The notes under the pieces are model-generated. The model was given only the letters and a program-made list of their open reading frames with translations, made no database searches and was not told where the DNA came from. From Candidatus Hydrogenedentota bacterium (GTDB lineage Bacteria; Hydrogenedentota; Hydrogenedentia; Hydrogenedentiales; CAITNO01): 27,367 nucleotides of DNA. How positions within the stretch are numbered: the first letter of the stretch is position 1; each line of letters begins with the position of its first letter. A program made the position numbers and the translations under genes. The DNA lies in contig CAIXUF010001136.1 of assembly GCA_903922535.1 (NCBI GenBank), forward strand, positions 1-27,367, read 5' to 3'. Below, piece after piece: positions 14,088 through 22,839 of this stretch.

Positions 14088-17006
14088 TCAACGGCCCGCC
14101 GACGCAGGCAGGGCTGGCTGCGCCGGGTCTGACAAACGGAGCATTCCGCTTTGGTTTGGCGCGGAGATTTCAAAGGAGCCGCCGCCCGGATCGGTGACCA
14201 TGCAGGTGTACTGGCCCTCGTCCGCGCTGAGGCAATCGCTTATGCTGAGTGTGGCGGTGTCCACGCCGGAATACTTCGGCCCGTTCGCCAGGTCGTTACC
14301 CTTGTGGCGCCACTGGTAGCCGAGGGCGATGTCGGTCGACGCGGTCGCGACGGCAAACCGGGCCGTGGATTTTGCGCTGACCGTCTGGCCTGCCGGGATG
14401 ATGCCGGGCTTTGTGTACACGATCACCACCGCACCCGCGGGCACCACGGTGGTCCAGACACTGCCCGCGGACAACTGTCCGGCGATGCCGGTGCCGGTGG
14501 AGCTTTGCGGAAGCAACTGGGGCGGGATGCCCTTTCCCGCAATGGCGACATTGTCCATGGCCGTGCCGCTTGAATTCTTCACGAACACCTGGTCGTACCC
14601 TGAAAAGACCGATGCGCCGCCCGTCGAAGGCTGGCGCAGCACGGTGTAGCGCAACTGGCCATTGTCGGGAATCAACGCGTTGACGTCGTTCCGGTTCCAA
14701 TAGTCTGTTTTGAGGCAGCCGATCGCGGCCGGGCCGCCGGCGATCTGCGGAATCTTGGGCGAGGGAGCCAATAACAGGGGATTGTTCGTCCTGAGCAGGT
14801 CGCCATAGAGGTTTTCGCCGGCAACCGGCGCGGCCGGGCCGCCCGCTGTTTCAAAAGACGGAGCATGCGCCGCCAACGCCCCGGCATTCATGTTGGAAAG
14901 CCGGGTGAAGCGGCCGTTGTGCGCGGGGTATCCGTCGGGCGCATTGAGCATCTCCACGCTTCGGCCTTCGGCGAGCACCACCGAACCCATCAGCTTAATC
15001 ATACCCGGTGTGCCGCCGCCGCCACGGCCCGCGTCACTGTCGGCACGTTCTGAATGGCCGCCGCCGGGGCCGGAAGCGCCGGCGCTGAACCGTCCGCCGG
15101 TGACTTGAAGTAAACCCTGGGCGGCAAGGATGAAGGCGCCACCGCCATCGGCGCCTTTTCCGCCATCGCCACGGACGCTGCCACCACCGCCGCCGCCGCC
15201 GTTGCCGGCTGCAAGCGTTGCATCGTCCGGGGGCGCGGTAAACAGTGCCGTGCCGCCCTGCCTGCCCATGGCACCGCCGGCACCCGGTGCGCCAAACGCG
15301 CCATAACCCGCAGCGCCGGCAGTCCCCGCTCCGGCGGGCACGTTTGGTGCGCCGCCCACACCGCCCGCACCGCCGCCGAGCGTGCCGGGCGCAGCGTCCA
15401 AATTGGCGAGCCAAGTCATGTCACCGGACGCCGTGATGGACAAAGGCCGTGTGCCGGTCACGTTTACGGTGACCGCGGCTGCGGCGCGCACATCCCTGAA
15501 ACGAAAGACACAAACACCGTCCTCGTCGGCACCGGCCGCGACGGCCGCGCCATTCAGCGTCATGGTCATTGCGGAGGTGTTGACGTCAAGCGTTCCCGAA
15601 ACCGCCGCCAGATCCGCCTCGGCTCCGGCCGCGTCATAGACGGCCGGGCTTTGCGCCTTGTGCACGGTGAAGGCTGCGCTGCGCGCGGTGGTGTTGCCGG
15701 CCGCGTCTGTCACGGTCAGCGCAACGGTGTGGTCGCCCACGGGAACGGCCCCGCCTGCGGGCGGCGACTGTGTCACCGTCGTTGTTTTGGGAACACTGCC
15801 CCCGCCCCTGAATGCCGCCGCAAAATCGGGAACCGGCGCTGTTCCATTCCCATCGGCCACCATCTCCGCGTTCTCAACGGTGACTGTCCGCGTCGTTTCA
15901 ACGGCACTGTTGCCGCATTTGTCCCGCGTGTTGTACGTGACGGTGTAGCTTCCGGGCACGGCGGTGTTCACGGTGTCGCCGCCAATCTCAACGGACAGTT
16001 CGCCCGCACAGGTGTCCAGTGACACGGCGCCCGCGTCGGTGTATTCGCCGTTGTATTCCACCGTGACTGCGGCCTCACCCGACAGCGTTATTGCGGGCGC
16101 CTCCGTGTCCGCCACGGTAACGGAGCGCGTGCGTTCGGCCGCGCTGTTGCCTTCGTCGTCGGTGACGTTGTAGCGCACGGTGTACGTGCCCGGTTCAGCC
16201 GCCCTCACCGGGTTGGTGACGGCAATCTTTCCTGTCAGGTTGCCCATGCAGATGTTGTCTGTGGCTGTTGCGCCCGCATCGGTGTAGGCGCTGCCGCACT
16301 CCACAGTCAGCTCGGGCTTGCCAACAAGCTGTATTGTCGGCGGGAGCGTGTCCACGGCCTGGACATGGACGCGCCAGAGATCGATGATGCGGGTCCTGTA
16401 GTCGGCGCAATCGAGACCCACGCCGCCGAGGATCCACAATCTGCCCCAGTCGCTTTTCCATGAAACCGCATAGTCGCGCGCGCCGGGTGTGCCGGTCCGC
16501 GCGACGTCCTCCATCCGAGTCCAGGTCCCCGTCACCGGATCATATTTCCACAGGTCGTTGAGGTTGCCGACGGTTGTTGCGCCGGTGTAGTTGACACCGG
16601 CCAGGCACCATAGCACGCCCAAGCCGTCGGTCCAGGAAAGCGCCTGCGTGCCTGCTCCGGGATTGTTGGCAGCCACGGCCTTCCCAACCGTGCCATAGAT
16701 CCCGGGGCGATCCGCCGTCGATCCGCTTTCCAGCAGGCCCCAAGTGTCCGCGGCGCGGTCATATTTCCAAAGGCTGTCAAGGGTTTTCCCGTCGCCCGCT
16801 TCCATTGCGCGGCAGCCTCCGAAGAGCCACAGCCCGCCCGAAGCATCGGTCCAGGAGACCGCGCTGTAGTGTGCGCCACCGGGCGGGCTGACCGGGTTGG
16901 CGGGGCTCTGCGCGGCGAAAGCGGGTGTGACACCGCCTGTTGGCGCAAGCGGCCCAAGCAGGAAAAGCACACATACCCCAATAAAGGCAATTCTCCGCCC
17001 AAACAT
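14088..17006 (-). CDS. Secreted kelch/DUF5011/HYR/Gly-rich/Ig-like protein
   Basis: This 972-aa protein has a Sec signal (RRIAFIGVCVLFLLGPL; cleavage near AFA-AQ, residue 32). Kelch-like units at about 45-215 contain LWLFGG, LWKYDRAADTW, DLWKYDPVTGTW and LWILGG. Two DUF5011/bacterial Ig-like repeats follow at about 222-300 and 302-378 (YTDAGA, PGTYTVRYN/PGSYTVTYN). An HYR-like domain covers about 385-455 (VTDAAGNTT). A Gly-rich region runs about 540-670. An Ig-like domain at about 872-945 holds QWRHKGNDL and a DEGQYTCMV motif. No catalytic motif or obvious sorting signal is present, so it is probably a cell-surface or secreted adhesion/matrix protein. The start has AAAGG eight nt upstream. 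A large mosaic is typical of planctomycete and Hydrogenedentes exoproteins; the function is unknown. Confidence 0.9.
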   Translation of the reverse strand: MFGRRIAFIGVCVLFLLGPLAPTGGVTPAFAAQSPANPVSPPGGAHYSAVSWTDASGGLWLFGGCRAMEAGDGKTLDSLWKYDRAADTWGLLESGSTADRPGIYGTVGKAVAANNPGAGTQALSWTDGLGVLWCLAGVNYTGATTVGNLNDLWKYDPVTGTWTRMEDVARTGTPGARDYAVSWKSDWGRLWILGGVGLDCADYRTRIIDLWRVHVQAVDTLPPTIQLVGKPELTVECGSAYTDAGATATDNICMGNLTGKIAVTNPVRAAEPGTYTVRYNVTDDEGNSAAERTRSVTVADTEAPAITLSGEAAVTVEYNGEYTDAGAVSLDTCAGELSVEIGGDTVNTAVPGSYTVTYNTRDKCGNSAVETTRTVTVENAEMVADGNGTAPVPDFAAAFRGGGSVPKTTTVTQSPPAGGAVPVGDHTVALTVTDAAGNTTARSAAFTVHKAQSPAVYDAAGAEADLAAVSGTLDVNTSAMTMTLNGAAVAAGADEDGVCVFRFRDVRAAAAVTVNVTGTRPLSITASGDMTWLANLDAAPGTLGGGAGGVGGAPNVPAGAGTAGAAGYGAFGAPGAGGAMGRQGGTALFTAPPDDATLAAGNGGGGGGGSVRGDGGKGADGGGAFILAAQGLLQVTGGRFSAGASGPGGGHSERADSDAGRGGGGTPGMIKLMGSVVLAEGRSVEMLNAPDGYPAHNGRFTRLSNMNAGALAAHAPSFETAGGPAAPVAGENLYGDLLRTNNPLLLAPSPKIPQIAGGPAAIGCLKTDYWNRNDVNALIPDNGQLRYTVLRQPSTGGASVFSGYDQVFVKNSSGTAMDNVAIAGKGIPPQLLPQSSTGTGIAGQLSAGSVWTTVVPAGAVVIVYTKPGIIPAGQTVSAKSTARFAVATASTDIALGYQWRHKGNDLANGPKYSGVDTATLSISDCLSADEGQYTCMVTDPGGGSFEISAPNQSGMLRLSDPAQPALPASAGR

Positions 17007-17320
17007 GACTAGACCTTTTGTTCACGGAAAGTCCTGGAAAATGCCCCCGGGAGAAGCGCGGTGATCAGTCGCGCCGGGTGAAAGTCCCTTGGGACACCAG
17101 TCCATGAGAGTTTATAGATAATGAAATCGAGCGTCAAAAACTTGTGAAAGGACGCGCAAGTGAGACAGGCCCACAGTCCCCAACAAAAGGCGGTTGTTTT
17201 ATGAAGTCTTCTCGTAATGCCGACGAAGCTGAGTGGCCTCACGGTACGTCAGAACGTTTTCCCAGGAGAGCTCTTCGGCAAGCGTATGGCAGGGGGATGC
17301 GATATATCCCCCGCCGGGCT
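17007..17320. other. Intergenic stretch before the IS remnant
   Basis: Apart from the candidate promoter of the 972-aa gene at 17111-17137, I see no gene here. Short frames overlapping the transposase remnant on the minus strand have no ribosome site or recognisable content. Confidence 0.4.
17111..17137 (-). promoter_or_regulatory. Candidate promoter of the 972-aa exoprotein
   Basis: On the minus strand TTGACG (17132-17137) and TATAAA (17111-17116) stand 15 bases apart (16 if the -35 is taken one base earlier). The spacer is shorter than ideal. Transcription would start near 17104, about 98 nt upstream of the ATG. Confidence 0.4.
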
Positions 17321-18030
17321 TCATGGTTTCCAGTGAAGGGCATACCCCCTTTTCTCCCAATCGATAGGTTTCTTCTGGCACTTGACGAGGTTGTGCGTCA
17401 CGCCGGCCAAATGCTGGGCGAAGAAGCTTCCCGTGTGGGCAACGACGGCCCGGCAGGACGCGCCCCAGGCCTGGGCCCGGGTGGTGAGCGCCCGAGTTCC
17501 GGGGAAGCGCGCGGCCCCGTGAAACTCCCCGAGCGGCGTGGCGGCCAGTTCGGGCAGGCGGTCCATAGGGACGGCCGCGATGAAGGGCTGTCCCGCCAGC
17601 ACAACCTGTTCCATGGTCTCTTCGGATACGTTGCCCTTGTCGAAGACCAGGGTGGCGCGCGTTTGGGCGTCGAGCTGGCGGTGGCGGGCCACGAGTTCCT
17701 TCGCCAGATCCGGGAACAGGGACACGTCCGGGGTGTTTCCCTCGTACACCTTGTGGAACAGGGGAATCTGGAAATCGCGCGTCACCAGCAGCGCCAGGCC
17801 CACCTGGCGCAAATCATTGCGCTTGGCCTTGCTGTGGCCCGGCTTCGCCAGGGGGCACCGGTCGTTGACGGTCGACAGAAAGGTGAAGAAGTTCGTCGTG
17901 TCGTACAGCAGAACCTGCGCGTCCAGGCAGAACTCCTGCCGGATGCGCGGCGCCAGCGCCGTCAGCACCATGTACTGGCCCACACCCGGTCCCTGCTCCG
18001 TTCCCCCCGGGATTTGCCGGAGCCCCCGCA
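17321..18030 (-). pseudogene. Truncated IS1634-like (IS4 superfamily) transposase remnant
   Basis: The frame reads GVGQYMVLTALAPRI, then LLYDTTNFFTFLSTVNDRC, then GHSKAKRNDLRQVGLALLV and LVFDKGN. DTTNFFTF and the following DKGN motif are the first and second acidic regions of IS1634-type DDE transposases. Only the middle of a protein of about 500 aa or more remains. The GVGQY segment, normally far upstream of DTTNFF, is almost joined to it, suggesting an internal deletion. The C-terminal third is absent; the frame ends in HWKP at 17321. The right edge is approximate. This is a dead element that marks past transposition next to the RSAM/aminotransferase locus. Confidence 0.8.
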
Positions 18031-18043
18031 CAACTGTTATATT
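18014..18043 (+). promoter_or_regulatory. Candidate promoter of RSAM1-AT1 module
   Basis: TTGCCG (18014-18019) and TATATT (18038-18043) stand 18 bases apart (TTATAT with 17). It sits at the edge of the transposase remnant, and transcription from about 18050 would leave a leader of about 35-45 nt before the RSAM1 start. A promoter supplied by, or at the junction with, the IS remnant is possible. Confidence 0.4.
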
Positions 18044-18083
18044 GATTTTCGTGTGTTTTCTAAACCGTGGCGCGCGGGTGCAG

Positions 18084-19241
18084 ATGGGCTTGGACATGGC
18101 AACGGACGACAAGAAGGGCCTCTTTCAGGGAGCCGCATGGCGGCTTCGTCTCATCGCCAGAAATGTCCTTGTCGTGTCGGACGTCCTGATTGCGCGGTAT
18201 CTCAACCGCGCCCCCCACTACGCGCCGATTCTGCTCTTTTTCATAACGTACCGCTGCAATCTCCGGTGCGCGATGTGCGGCGTCTGCGAGCGGGAGCAGC
18301 CAAAAGAAGTGGTGCCCGAACTTTCGCCCGGTGAGTGCAGGGAAATCATCCTGGCCGCGGCCAGGCTCAAGACTTCCCTGATGCTCATATCAGGCGGGGA
18401 AGCCCTGCTTCGCCAGGATGTTGTCTTTGAGACCATCCGTCTGGCGCGTGAGCACGGGATTGCGACGCATCTCTGCACCAACGGCCTTCTCCTGACTCCT
18501 GATGTGGTGGCGCGACTGCGGGAATCGGGCGTTGAGACAATATCGGTGTCCGTCGAGAGTCCGGATCGGGAGATTCATGATTCCCTTCGGGGGGCCGGCT
18601 CCCACGAGGCGGCGGTGAACGGCATACGCCTGCTGCGAAGCATGGCGCCGGAGATCCGGGTCGGAATCAACTGCACCATCACCGCGAAGAACTTCCGCAA
18701 TCTCGACGCCATGGTGCCGTTTGCGGAAAGCCTGAACGTGCATCAGTTGAAGTTCGCGCCGGTCCACACGAACCTCCTCCACCGGAAGAAGGACTATGAC
18801 AGATTCGAGGACCTCTTCTTCGCGGAGGACCAAATCGCCCAGTTGAACGCGGAAATTGGGCGGCTGTGCAAGGCAGTGCGCCATACCGCCCTGATAACGA
18901 CGTCACCGTGGTTTCTCTCGAAAATCACGTCACTATCGCAAAACGCGCCGCATTTCCGCTGCTACGCCGGGTTCGCCGCATGCACGGTCAACCCCGACGG
19001 CACGGTGACGCCGTGTTCGGACATGGACGGATCGCTGTCCGTCCGAAAGATGCGCTTGGATGAGATCTGGCGGAGTCGGGAGTATGACGCCATGCGCCGA
19101 CGCGTGGCCTGCTGCACATGCCACTGTTGGGACGCGCTTTACGCCGAGATAAGTCTCCGGTTTCGCATCAGATCGCTGTTGAAAGACCCGTGGCGGACGT
19201 GGAAAGAGTTTGCGTTCTATTTTGGAAAGGGCGGGCATTGA
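18084..19241 (+). CDS. Radical SAM/SPASM-like protein, copy 1 (RSAM1)
   Basis: This 385-aa enzyme carries the radical SAM cluster motif C58-x3-C62-x2-C65 in ITYRCNLRCAMCGVC, followed by ISGGEALLR (the GGE motif) and a TIM-barrel pattern with ETISVSVESPDREIHDSLRG. The C-terminal region has CYAGFAACTVNPDGTVTPC, which fits the SPASM/twitch signature CX9-15GX4C, and a dense second cluster of Cys (ACCTCHCWD), so at least one auxiliary Fe-S cluster is likely. It would use SAM-derived radicals on an unknown substrate. The ATG at 18084 has only a weak ribosome site; an ATG at 18096 is the alternative. The stop overlaps the start of AT1. It is a paralogue of the gene at 21691-22839. Confidence 0.9.
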   Translation: MGLDMATDDKKGLFQGAAWRLRLIARNVLVVSDVLIARYLNRAPHYAPILLFFITYRCNLRCAMCGVCEREQPKEVVPELSPGECREIILAAARLKTSLMLISGGEALLRQDVVFETIRLAREHGIATHLCTNGLLLTPDVVARLRESGVETISVSVESPDREIHDSLRGAGSHEAAVNGIRLLRSMAPEIRVGINCTITAKNFRNLDAMVPFAESLNVHQLKFAPVHTNLLHRKKDYDRFEDLFFAEDQIAQLNAEIGRLCKAVRHTALITTSPWFLSKITSLSQNAPHFRCYAGFAACTVNPDGTVTPCSDMDGSLSVRKMRLDEIWRSREYDAMRRRVACCTCHCWDALYAEISLRFRIRSLLKDPWRTWKEFAFYFGKGGH

Positions 19242-20443
19242 TACCGCGTCGTTGGGCGCACACCTATCCCGGCGAATGGGGCGATTTGGCACAGTGGAAA
19301 CGCCGGGGTTTTGCCCCGGGAGGGGACCTTCCCGCGCAGGCGCTGCTGGCGCAGTGGGAAACCGCCTTTGCGCGGCATGTCGGGCGTTCCCATGCCGCCG
19401 CGGTGAATTCCGGCAGGAAGGCCATGGGGTTGATCTTCGGGCATCTCGGCGTCGGCCCCGGGGATGAGGTAATCGTTCCCGCATATACCTTTGGGGAAAT
19501 ACTGCCCGTGTTTGACACGCTCGGGGCGAAGGCCGTTCCCGCCGACATTGATCCGGAAACCTTCAACATGACGCCGGCGTCCGTCAGCGGAAGAATCACA
19601 GCCCGCACGAGGGCGATTCTGGCGCTCCATATGTTTGGCGTGCCCTGCGACATCGGGGAAATCTCTGCCCTGGCGCAGCGGCACCGGGTTCCGGTCGTGG
19701 AGGACTGCGCGCACTCGCTGGGCGCAACGGTTTCCGGCACCAACACGGGGTGTTTTGGCAAGGCCGCCTTCTACAGCTTCGAGATGACAAAGCCCGTCAA
19801 CACGTTCGGCGGCGGCATGGTGCTCACGGATGACGCGTCTCTCGCGGCATGCGTCCGCGACCGCAATGAGCAGGACGCGGAGGGCTTCGACCCCGTGTTC
19901 CGGAAGGCGCGGACAACCCGGATCGAGCAGGCGCTGTTCTCGGCCCGGCTCATGTACCCGGCCCTCTATCTCCTGGCCACGCCCGCGTTGAAGCAGGGGC
20001 TGAACCGCCTGTACCGCAACGCCCAATCCAGTCTCCGGAGCACGACGCGCTACGGCGCGCTTCAGGCGCAGCTTGGGCTGCGCAAACTTGAGACGCTCGA
20101 ACAGCGGGTCGGGATGCGGCGCCGTTGCGCCGATGTCATGAGATCCCTGCTGCGCCCCGACATCCGCCCGCAGCTTGTCCCCGCGGGATGCCAGCCGTCC
20201 GGCTATGCATTCGTGGTTCTGCTTCCGGGTCCGGCCGCGCCCGTGCGAAAACGGCTGCTTCTGAGGGGAATTGACGCTGCTGTCGAAAACGAGATTATGG
20301 ATGACTGCGCAGCCCTGCTTGGCTATGGAGACTGTCCCGTCATAGGCGGCATCTTTCCGCGCCTGATCGCGCTGCCCATGTATGATGGCATGACTGAACG
20401 GGACGCGGAGCGTGTCGCGCGCACCCTGAACGCGGTGACGTGA
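19238..20443 (+). CDS. DegT/DnrJ/EryC1/StrS aminotransferase, copy 1 (AT1)
   Basis: A 401-aa PLP-dependent aminotransferase of the sugar/cyclitol type. Motifs: NSGRKAMGL (about 57-65), PGDEVIVPAYTFGE (about 74-87), VVEDCAHSLGA with D156 for the PLP ring nitrogen, and SFEMTKPVNTFGGGMV with K185 as Schiff-base lysine. The start is a TTG at 19238 that overlaps the RSAM1 stop by four bases (TTGA) and has GGAAAGGG about six nt upstream. It gives an N-terminus IPRRWAHTYPGEW that aligns with AT2. The frame is open further upstream to 19118, but that part overlaps RSAM1. Translational coupling to RSAM1 is likely, suggesting consecutive steps: the radical enzyme creates a keto group and AT1 aminates it. 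The substrate is unknown. Confidence 0.9.
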   Translation: MIPRRWAHTYPGEWGDLAQWKRRGFAPGGDLPAQALLAQWETAFARHVGRSHAAAVNSGRKAMGLIFGHLGVGPGDEVIVPAYTFGEILPVFDTLGAKAVPADIDPETFNMTPASVSGRITARTRAILALHMFGVPCDIGEISALAQRHRVPVVEDCAHSLGATVSGTNTGCFGKAAFYSFEMTKPVNTFGGGMVLTDDASLAACVRDRNEQDAEGFDPVFRKARTTRIEQALFSARLMYPALYLLATPALKQGLNRLYRNAQSSLRSTTRYGALQAQLGLRKLETLEQRVGMRRRCADVMRSLLRPDIRPQLVPAGCQPSGYAFVVLLPGPAAPVRKRLLLRGIDAAVENEIMDDCAALLGYGDCPVIGGIFPRLIALPMYDGMTERDAERVARTLNAVT

Positions 20444-20475
20444 CGGGGTGAACCGGTTTCTTTTCCGCAGGGTCG

Positions 20476-20502
20476 CCGGATTCATGGAGGCGCAGAATCC
20501 GG
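20476..20502. terminator. Candidate bidirectional terminator between AT1 and AT2
   Basis: CCGGATTC (20476-20483) and GAATCCGG (20495-20502) are perfect complements with an 11-base loop. They fill most of the 60-bp gap between the stop codons of the convergent aminotransferase genes. No strong T run is present, so termination strength is uncertain. Confidence 0.45.
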
Positions 20503-20503
20503 G

Positions 20504-21694
20504 TTAGAAGGCCTTGTTCAGCGTGTGCGCAATGCGTGCAACCTGCCTCTTCGTGATGCCGTCAAAAATCGGCAGCGCAATGGCGTTATGGAAGACTTCA
20601 TCCACACCGGGACAGTCCGTCCAGCCGAGCAGTTGCGCGCAGTTGTCCGCGATTTCGGCCTCGACGCCCGCGTCAATTCCCCTCATCAGCAGCCGTTTGC
20701 GCACGGGGCCGGCCGCCACGGGCAGCACGGCCACCAGGAAGTACCAGGTTGACGTGGCGCCCTCTTCCAGGCGCTGGACCCGAATGTCCGGCCCGAGCAG
20801 CGATTGCAGTTGCAGCGCGCGCTGGTGGCGTTCCCGGATGCGGTCCGGCAGCCCCTGAATCTTCTTCAACCCGAGCCGTGCCTGGACCGGCGAGTAACGA
20901 ACCGAGCCCGGAAAGGCATGCTGCGCACTCCGGTACAAACGGTTCATGACAGCCTTCGTCTGGGGAGTGGCGAGGAGATACAGGGGGGGGAAGGCCAGCG
21001 AGGAGGCAAACATAAACCGCTCCGTTCGAACCACGCCGATCTTCTTTTTCAGCGGGGCCAAGTCCTCGCGATCATCAAGGATTCTGCTTTTTACAAAGTC
21101 AGCCAGGCCACCGTCGCGGGTGACCACCATCCCCCCGCCGAACGTGTTTACCGGCTTGCTCGTCTCAAAACTGAAGAACGACGCGAAACCGAAGGTGCCC
21201 GTCATTCTTCCATCGGTTTCAGACCCCAGTGAGTGGGCGCAGTCTTCGATGACGGCAATGCCCGACTGCGCCGCCAGCGAGACGATGGAGGCAACCGGGC
21301 ACGGCGCCCCAAACGCATGCAGCACGAGGATGGCCTTGGTTTTTGGCGTGATGCGCCGCCCAACCGTCTCAGCGGTGACATTAAGCGTCGCTGGGTCGAT
21401 ATCCGCAGGGACAACCTCCGCCCCGAAGCCCTTCATGAGGGGAATCAACTCGCCCAACGTGTAGGCCGGAATGATCACCTCGTCGCCGGCGCCGAGCCGC
21501 AAATACTCGAATATGGCGGCCATGCCGCGGCGCCCTGAACTGATTGCCACCGTGTGGGGCATGCCGACGAAGTCCGCGATGCTTTTCTGCCACGTCTCAA
21601 TGACATCATCGCCGCTGCCGGACTCTTGGGACATCCAGTTGCGGAGGTCATTCCATTCCCCCGGGTATGTGTGGGCCCGCCGCCTGGGAATCAC
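20504..21694 (-). CDS. DegT/DnrJ/EryC1/StrS aminotransferase, copy 2 (AT2)
   Basis: A 396-aa paralogue of AT1. It shares the N-terminal IPRRRAHTYPGEW, SSGRRGMAAIFEYL, GAGDEVIIPAYTLGEL, VIEDCAHSLGS (D151) and SFETSKPVNTFGGGMV with K180 as PLP lysine. The start is a GTG at 21694 that overlaps the stop of RSAM2 by four bases (GTGA), with AAGGAG about eight nt upstream. A longer reading to 21808 would overlap RSAM2 and is rejected. The gene faces AT1 tail to tail. Transamination of a keto-sugar or keto-cyclitol is expected from the family. Substrate and direction cannot be read from the sequence. Confidence 0.9.
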   Translation of the reverse strand: MIPRRRAHTYPGEWNDLRNWMSQESGSGDDVIETWQKSIADFVGMPHTVAISSGRRGMAAIFEYLRLGAGDEVIIPAYTLGELIPLMKGFGAEVVPADIDPATLNVTAETVGRRITPKTKAILVLHAFGAPCPVASIVSLAAQSGIAVIEDCAHSLGSETDGRMTGTFGFASFFSFETSKPVNTFGGGMVVTRDGGLADFVKSRILDDREDLAPLKKKIGVVRTERFMFASSLAFPPLYLLATPQTKAVMNRLYRSAQHAFPGSVRYSPVQARLGLKKIQGLPDRIRERHQRALQLQSLLGPDIRVQRLEEGATSTWYFLVAVLPVAAGPVRKRLLMRGIDAGVEAEIADNCAQLLGWTDCPGVDEVFHNAIALPIFDGITKRQVARIAHTLNKAF

Positions 21695-22839
21695 CGGTCG
21701 TTCTCCTTGAAATAGAACGCGATGTCTTTCCACGTCTGGCTGATGTCGGCCACAATCGATCGCGGACGCAGCCGGATGCTCATCTCGGCGTTGAGCGTGT
21801 CCCAGCATGCGCTTTGGCAGTGGCGGACCTTGTCGCGCAGCTTCTGGAACTCTTTACTGCGCCAGATCTCCTCGAGCGGCATGTCGCGTATCGACTGGAC
21901 CCCGTCCAGATCGGAACAGGGGGACACTTTGCCCTTGGGGTTGATGACGCACACGGCGTAGCCCGCGTAGCATGGAAAGGACGGGGGATTCCGGTACAGG
22001 CGGGTAATCTTGGAGAGAAACATCGGCGAACTGGTGCGCAGTTTGCTGTACGCAGTGGCTTCCGTGAGTGCTTTGACCTCGCGATCCAGATCCTCGAGAT
22101 CTTCCGTCCCAAATATCAGTTCGCCGTAGCTCTCAAAGTGTCTCCGTCGGTGCAGCAGGTTGGTGTGGATGGGGGCGAACTTCACCTGGTGCACGCCCAG
22201 CGATTCCGCGAACGCCACCATGCCGGACATCCCGCGAAAATTCTTGGCCGTTATGACTGAGCTGATGCCGACCTGGACCGAAGGGGCGAGTTCACGCAGG
22301 AGCCTGACACCCTTTACCGCGCTGTCAAATGAGCCGGCGCCCCGCAGCGAGTCGTGAATCTCCCTGACGGGGCTTTCGATGGAGACGGAAACCGTGTTGA
22401 CGCCGGAACGGGCAAGGCGTTTGACACTCTCAGGATCCAGAAGCACGCCGTTGGTGCACAGATGCACGGCGATCCCGTTCTCACGGGCATACCCGATCGT
22501 TTCAAACAGCAGATCCGGTCGGAGCAGCGCCTCGCCCCCGGAAATCACAAGAAGCGTGGTGCCCAGCTTCACCGCCGACCGCACAACGGATTTGCACTCC
22601 TCCACTGTCAGCTCCGGCGAATCGTCGACGGGCGCATTGAGTTCGCAGACACCGCACATCTTGCACCGCAGGTTGCACCGGTACGTGATAAAGAGCACGA
22701 CAGCGGGGAGATACCGTGGCGGCCGATGCAGCAACCGGCAGACGATTACATCCGACAGCCGATAGCCATTCCGCACAACATGGCGCAGCAACCCGAAGGT
22801 ATTCCGAAAACATGGCATGAACAATAAACATAACTCCAT
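21691..22839 (-). CDS. Radical SAM/SPASM-like protein, copy 2 (RSAM2)
   Basis: A 382-aa paralogue of RSAM1. The SAM cluster motif is C55-x3-C59-x2-C62 in ITYRCNLRCKMCGVC, then ISGGEALLR, and a shared stretch ESPVREIHDSLRGAGS. The C-terminal motif CYAGYAVCVINPKGKVSPC fits the SPASM/twitch pattern, but the last cluster is reduced to HCQSACWD, with fewer Cys than in RSAM1. The start is taken at the ATG at 22839; a TTG at 22848 and an ATG at 22818 are alternatives. A promoter lies at 22892-22921. It ends in GTGA with the start of AT2. The two copies may act on different substrates or positions; that is inference. Confidence 0.9.
   Translation of the reverse strand: MELCLLFMPCFRNTFGLLRHVVRNGYRLSDVIVCRLLHRPPRYLPAVVLFITYRCNLRCKMCGVCELNAPVDDSPELTVEECKSVVRSAVKLGTTLLVISGGEALLRPDLLFETIGYARENGIAVHLCTNGVLLDPESVKRLARSGVNTVSVSIESPVREIHDSLRGAGSFDSAVKGVRLLRELAPSVQVGISSVITAKNFRGMSGMVAFAESLGVHQVKFAPIHTNLLHRRRHFESYGELIFGTEDLEDLDREVKALTEATAYSKLRTSSPMFLSKITRLYRNPPSFPCYAGYAVCVINPKGKVSPCSDLDGVQSIRDMPLEEIWRSKEFQKLRDKVRHCQSACWDTLNAEMSIRLRPRSIVADISQTWKDIAFYFKENDR

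Noticed and set aside
17199..17381. 60-codon minus frame overlapping the IS remnant end
   Set aside because: I could not connect it to an IS1634 C-terminus; it lacks a ribosome site and is probably random.
19217..20485. 422-codon minus-strand frame opposite AT1
   Set aside because: Low-complexity, Arg/His-rich content opposite an aminotransferase with clear PLP motifs; shadow frame.
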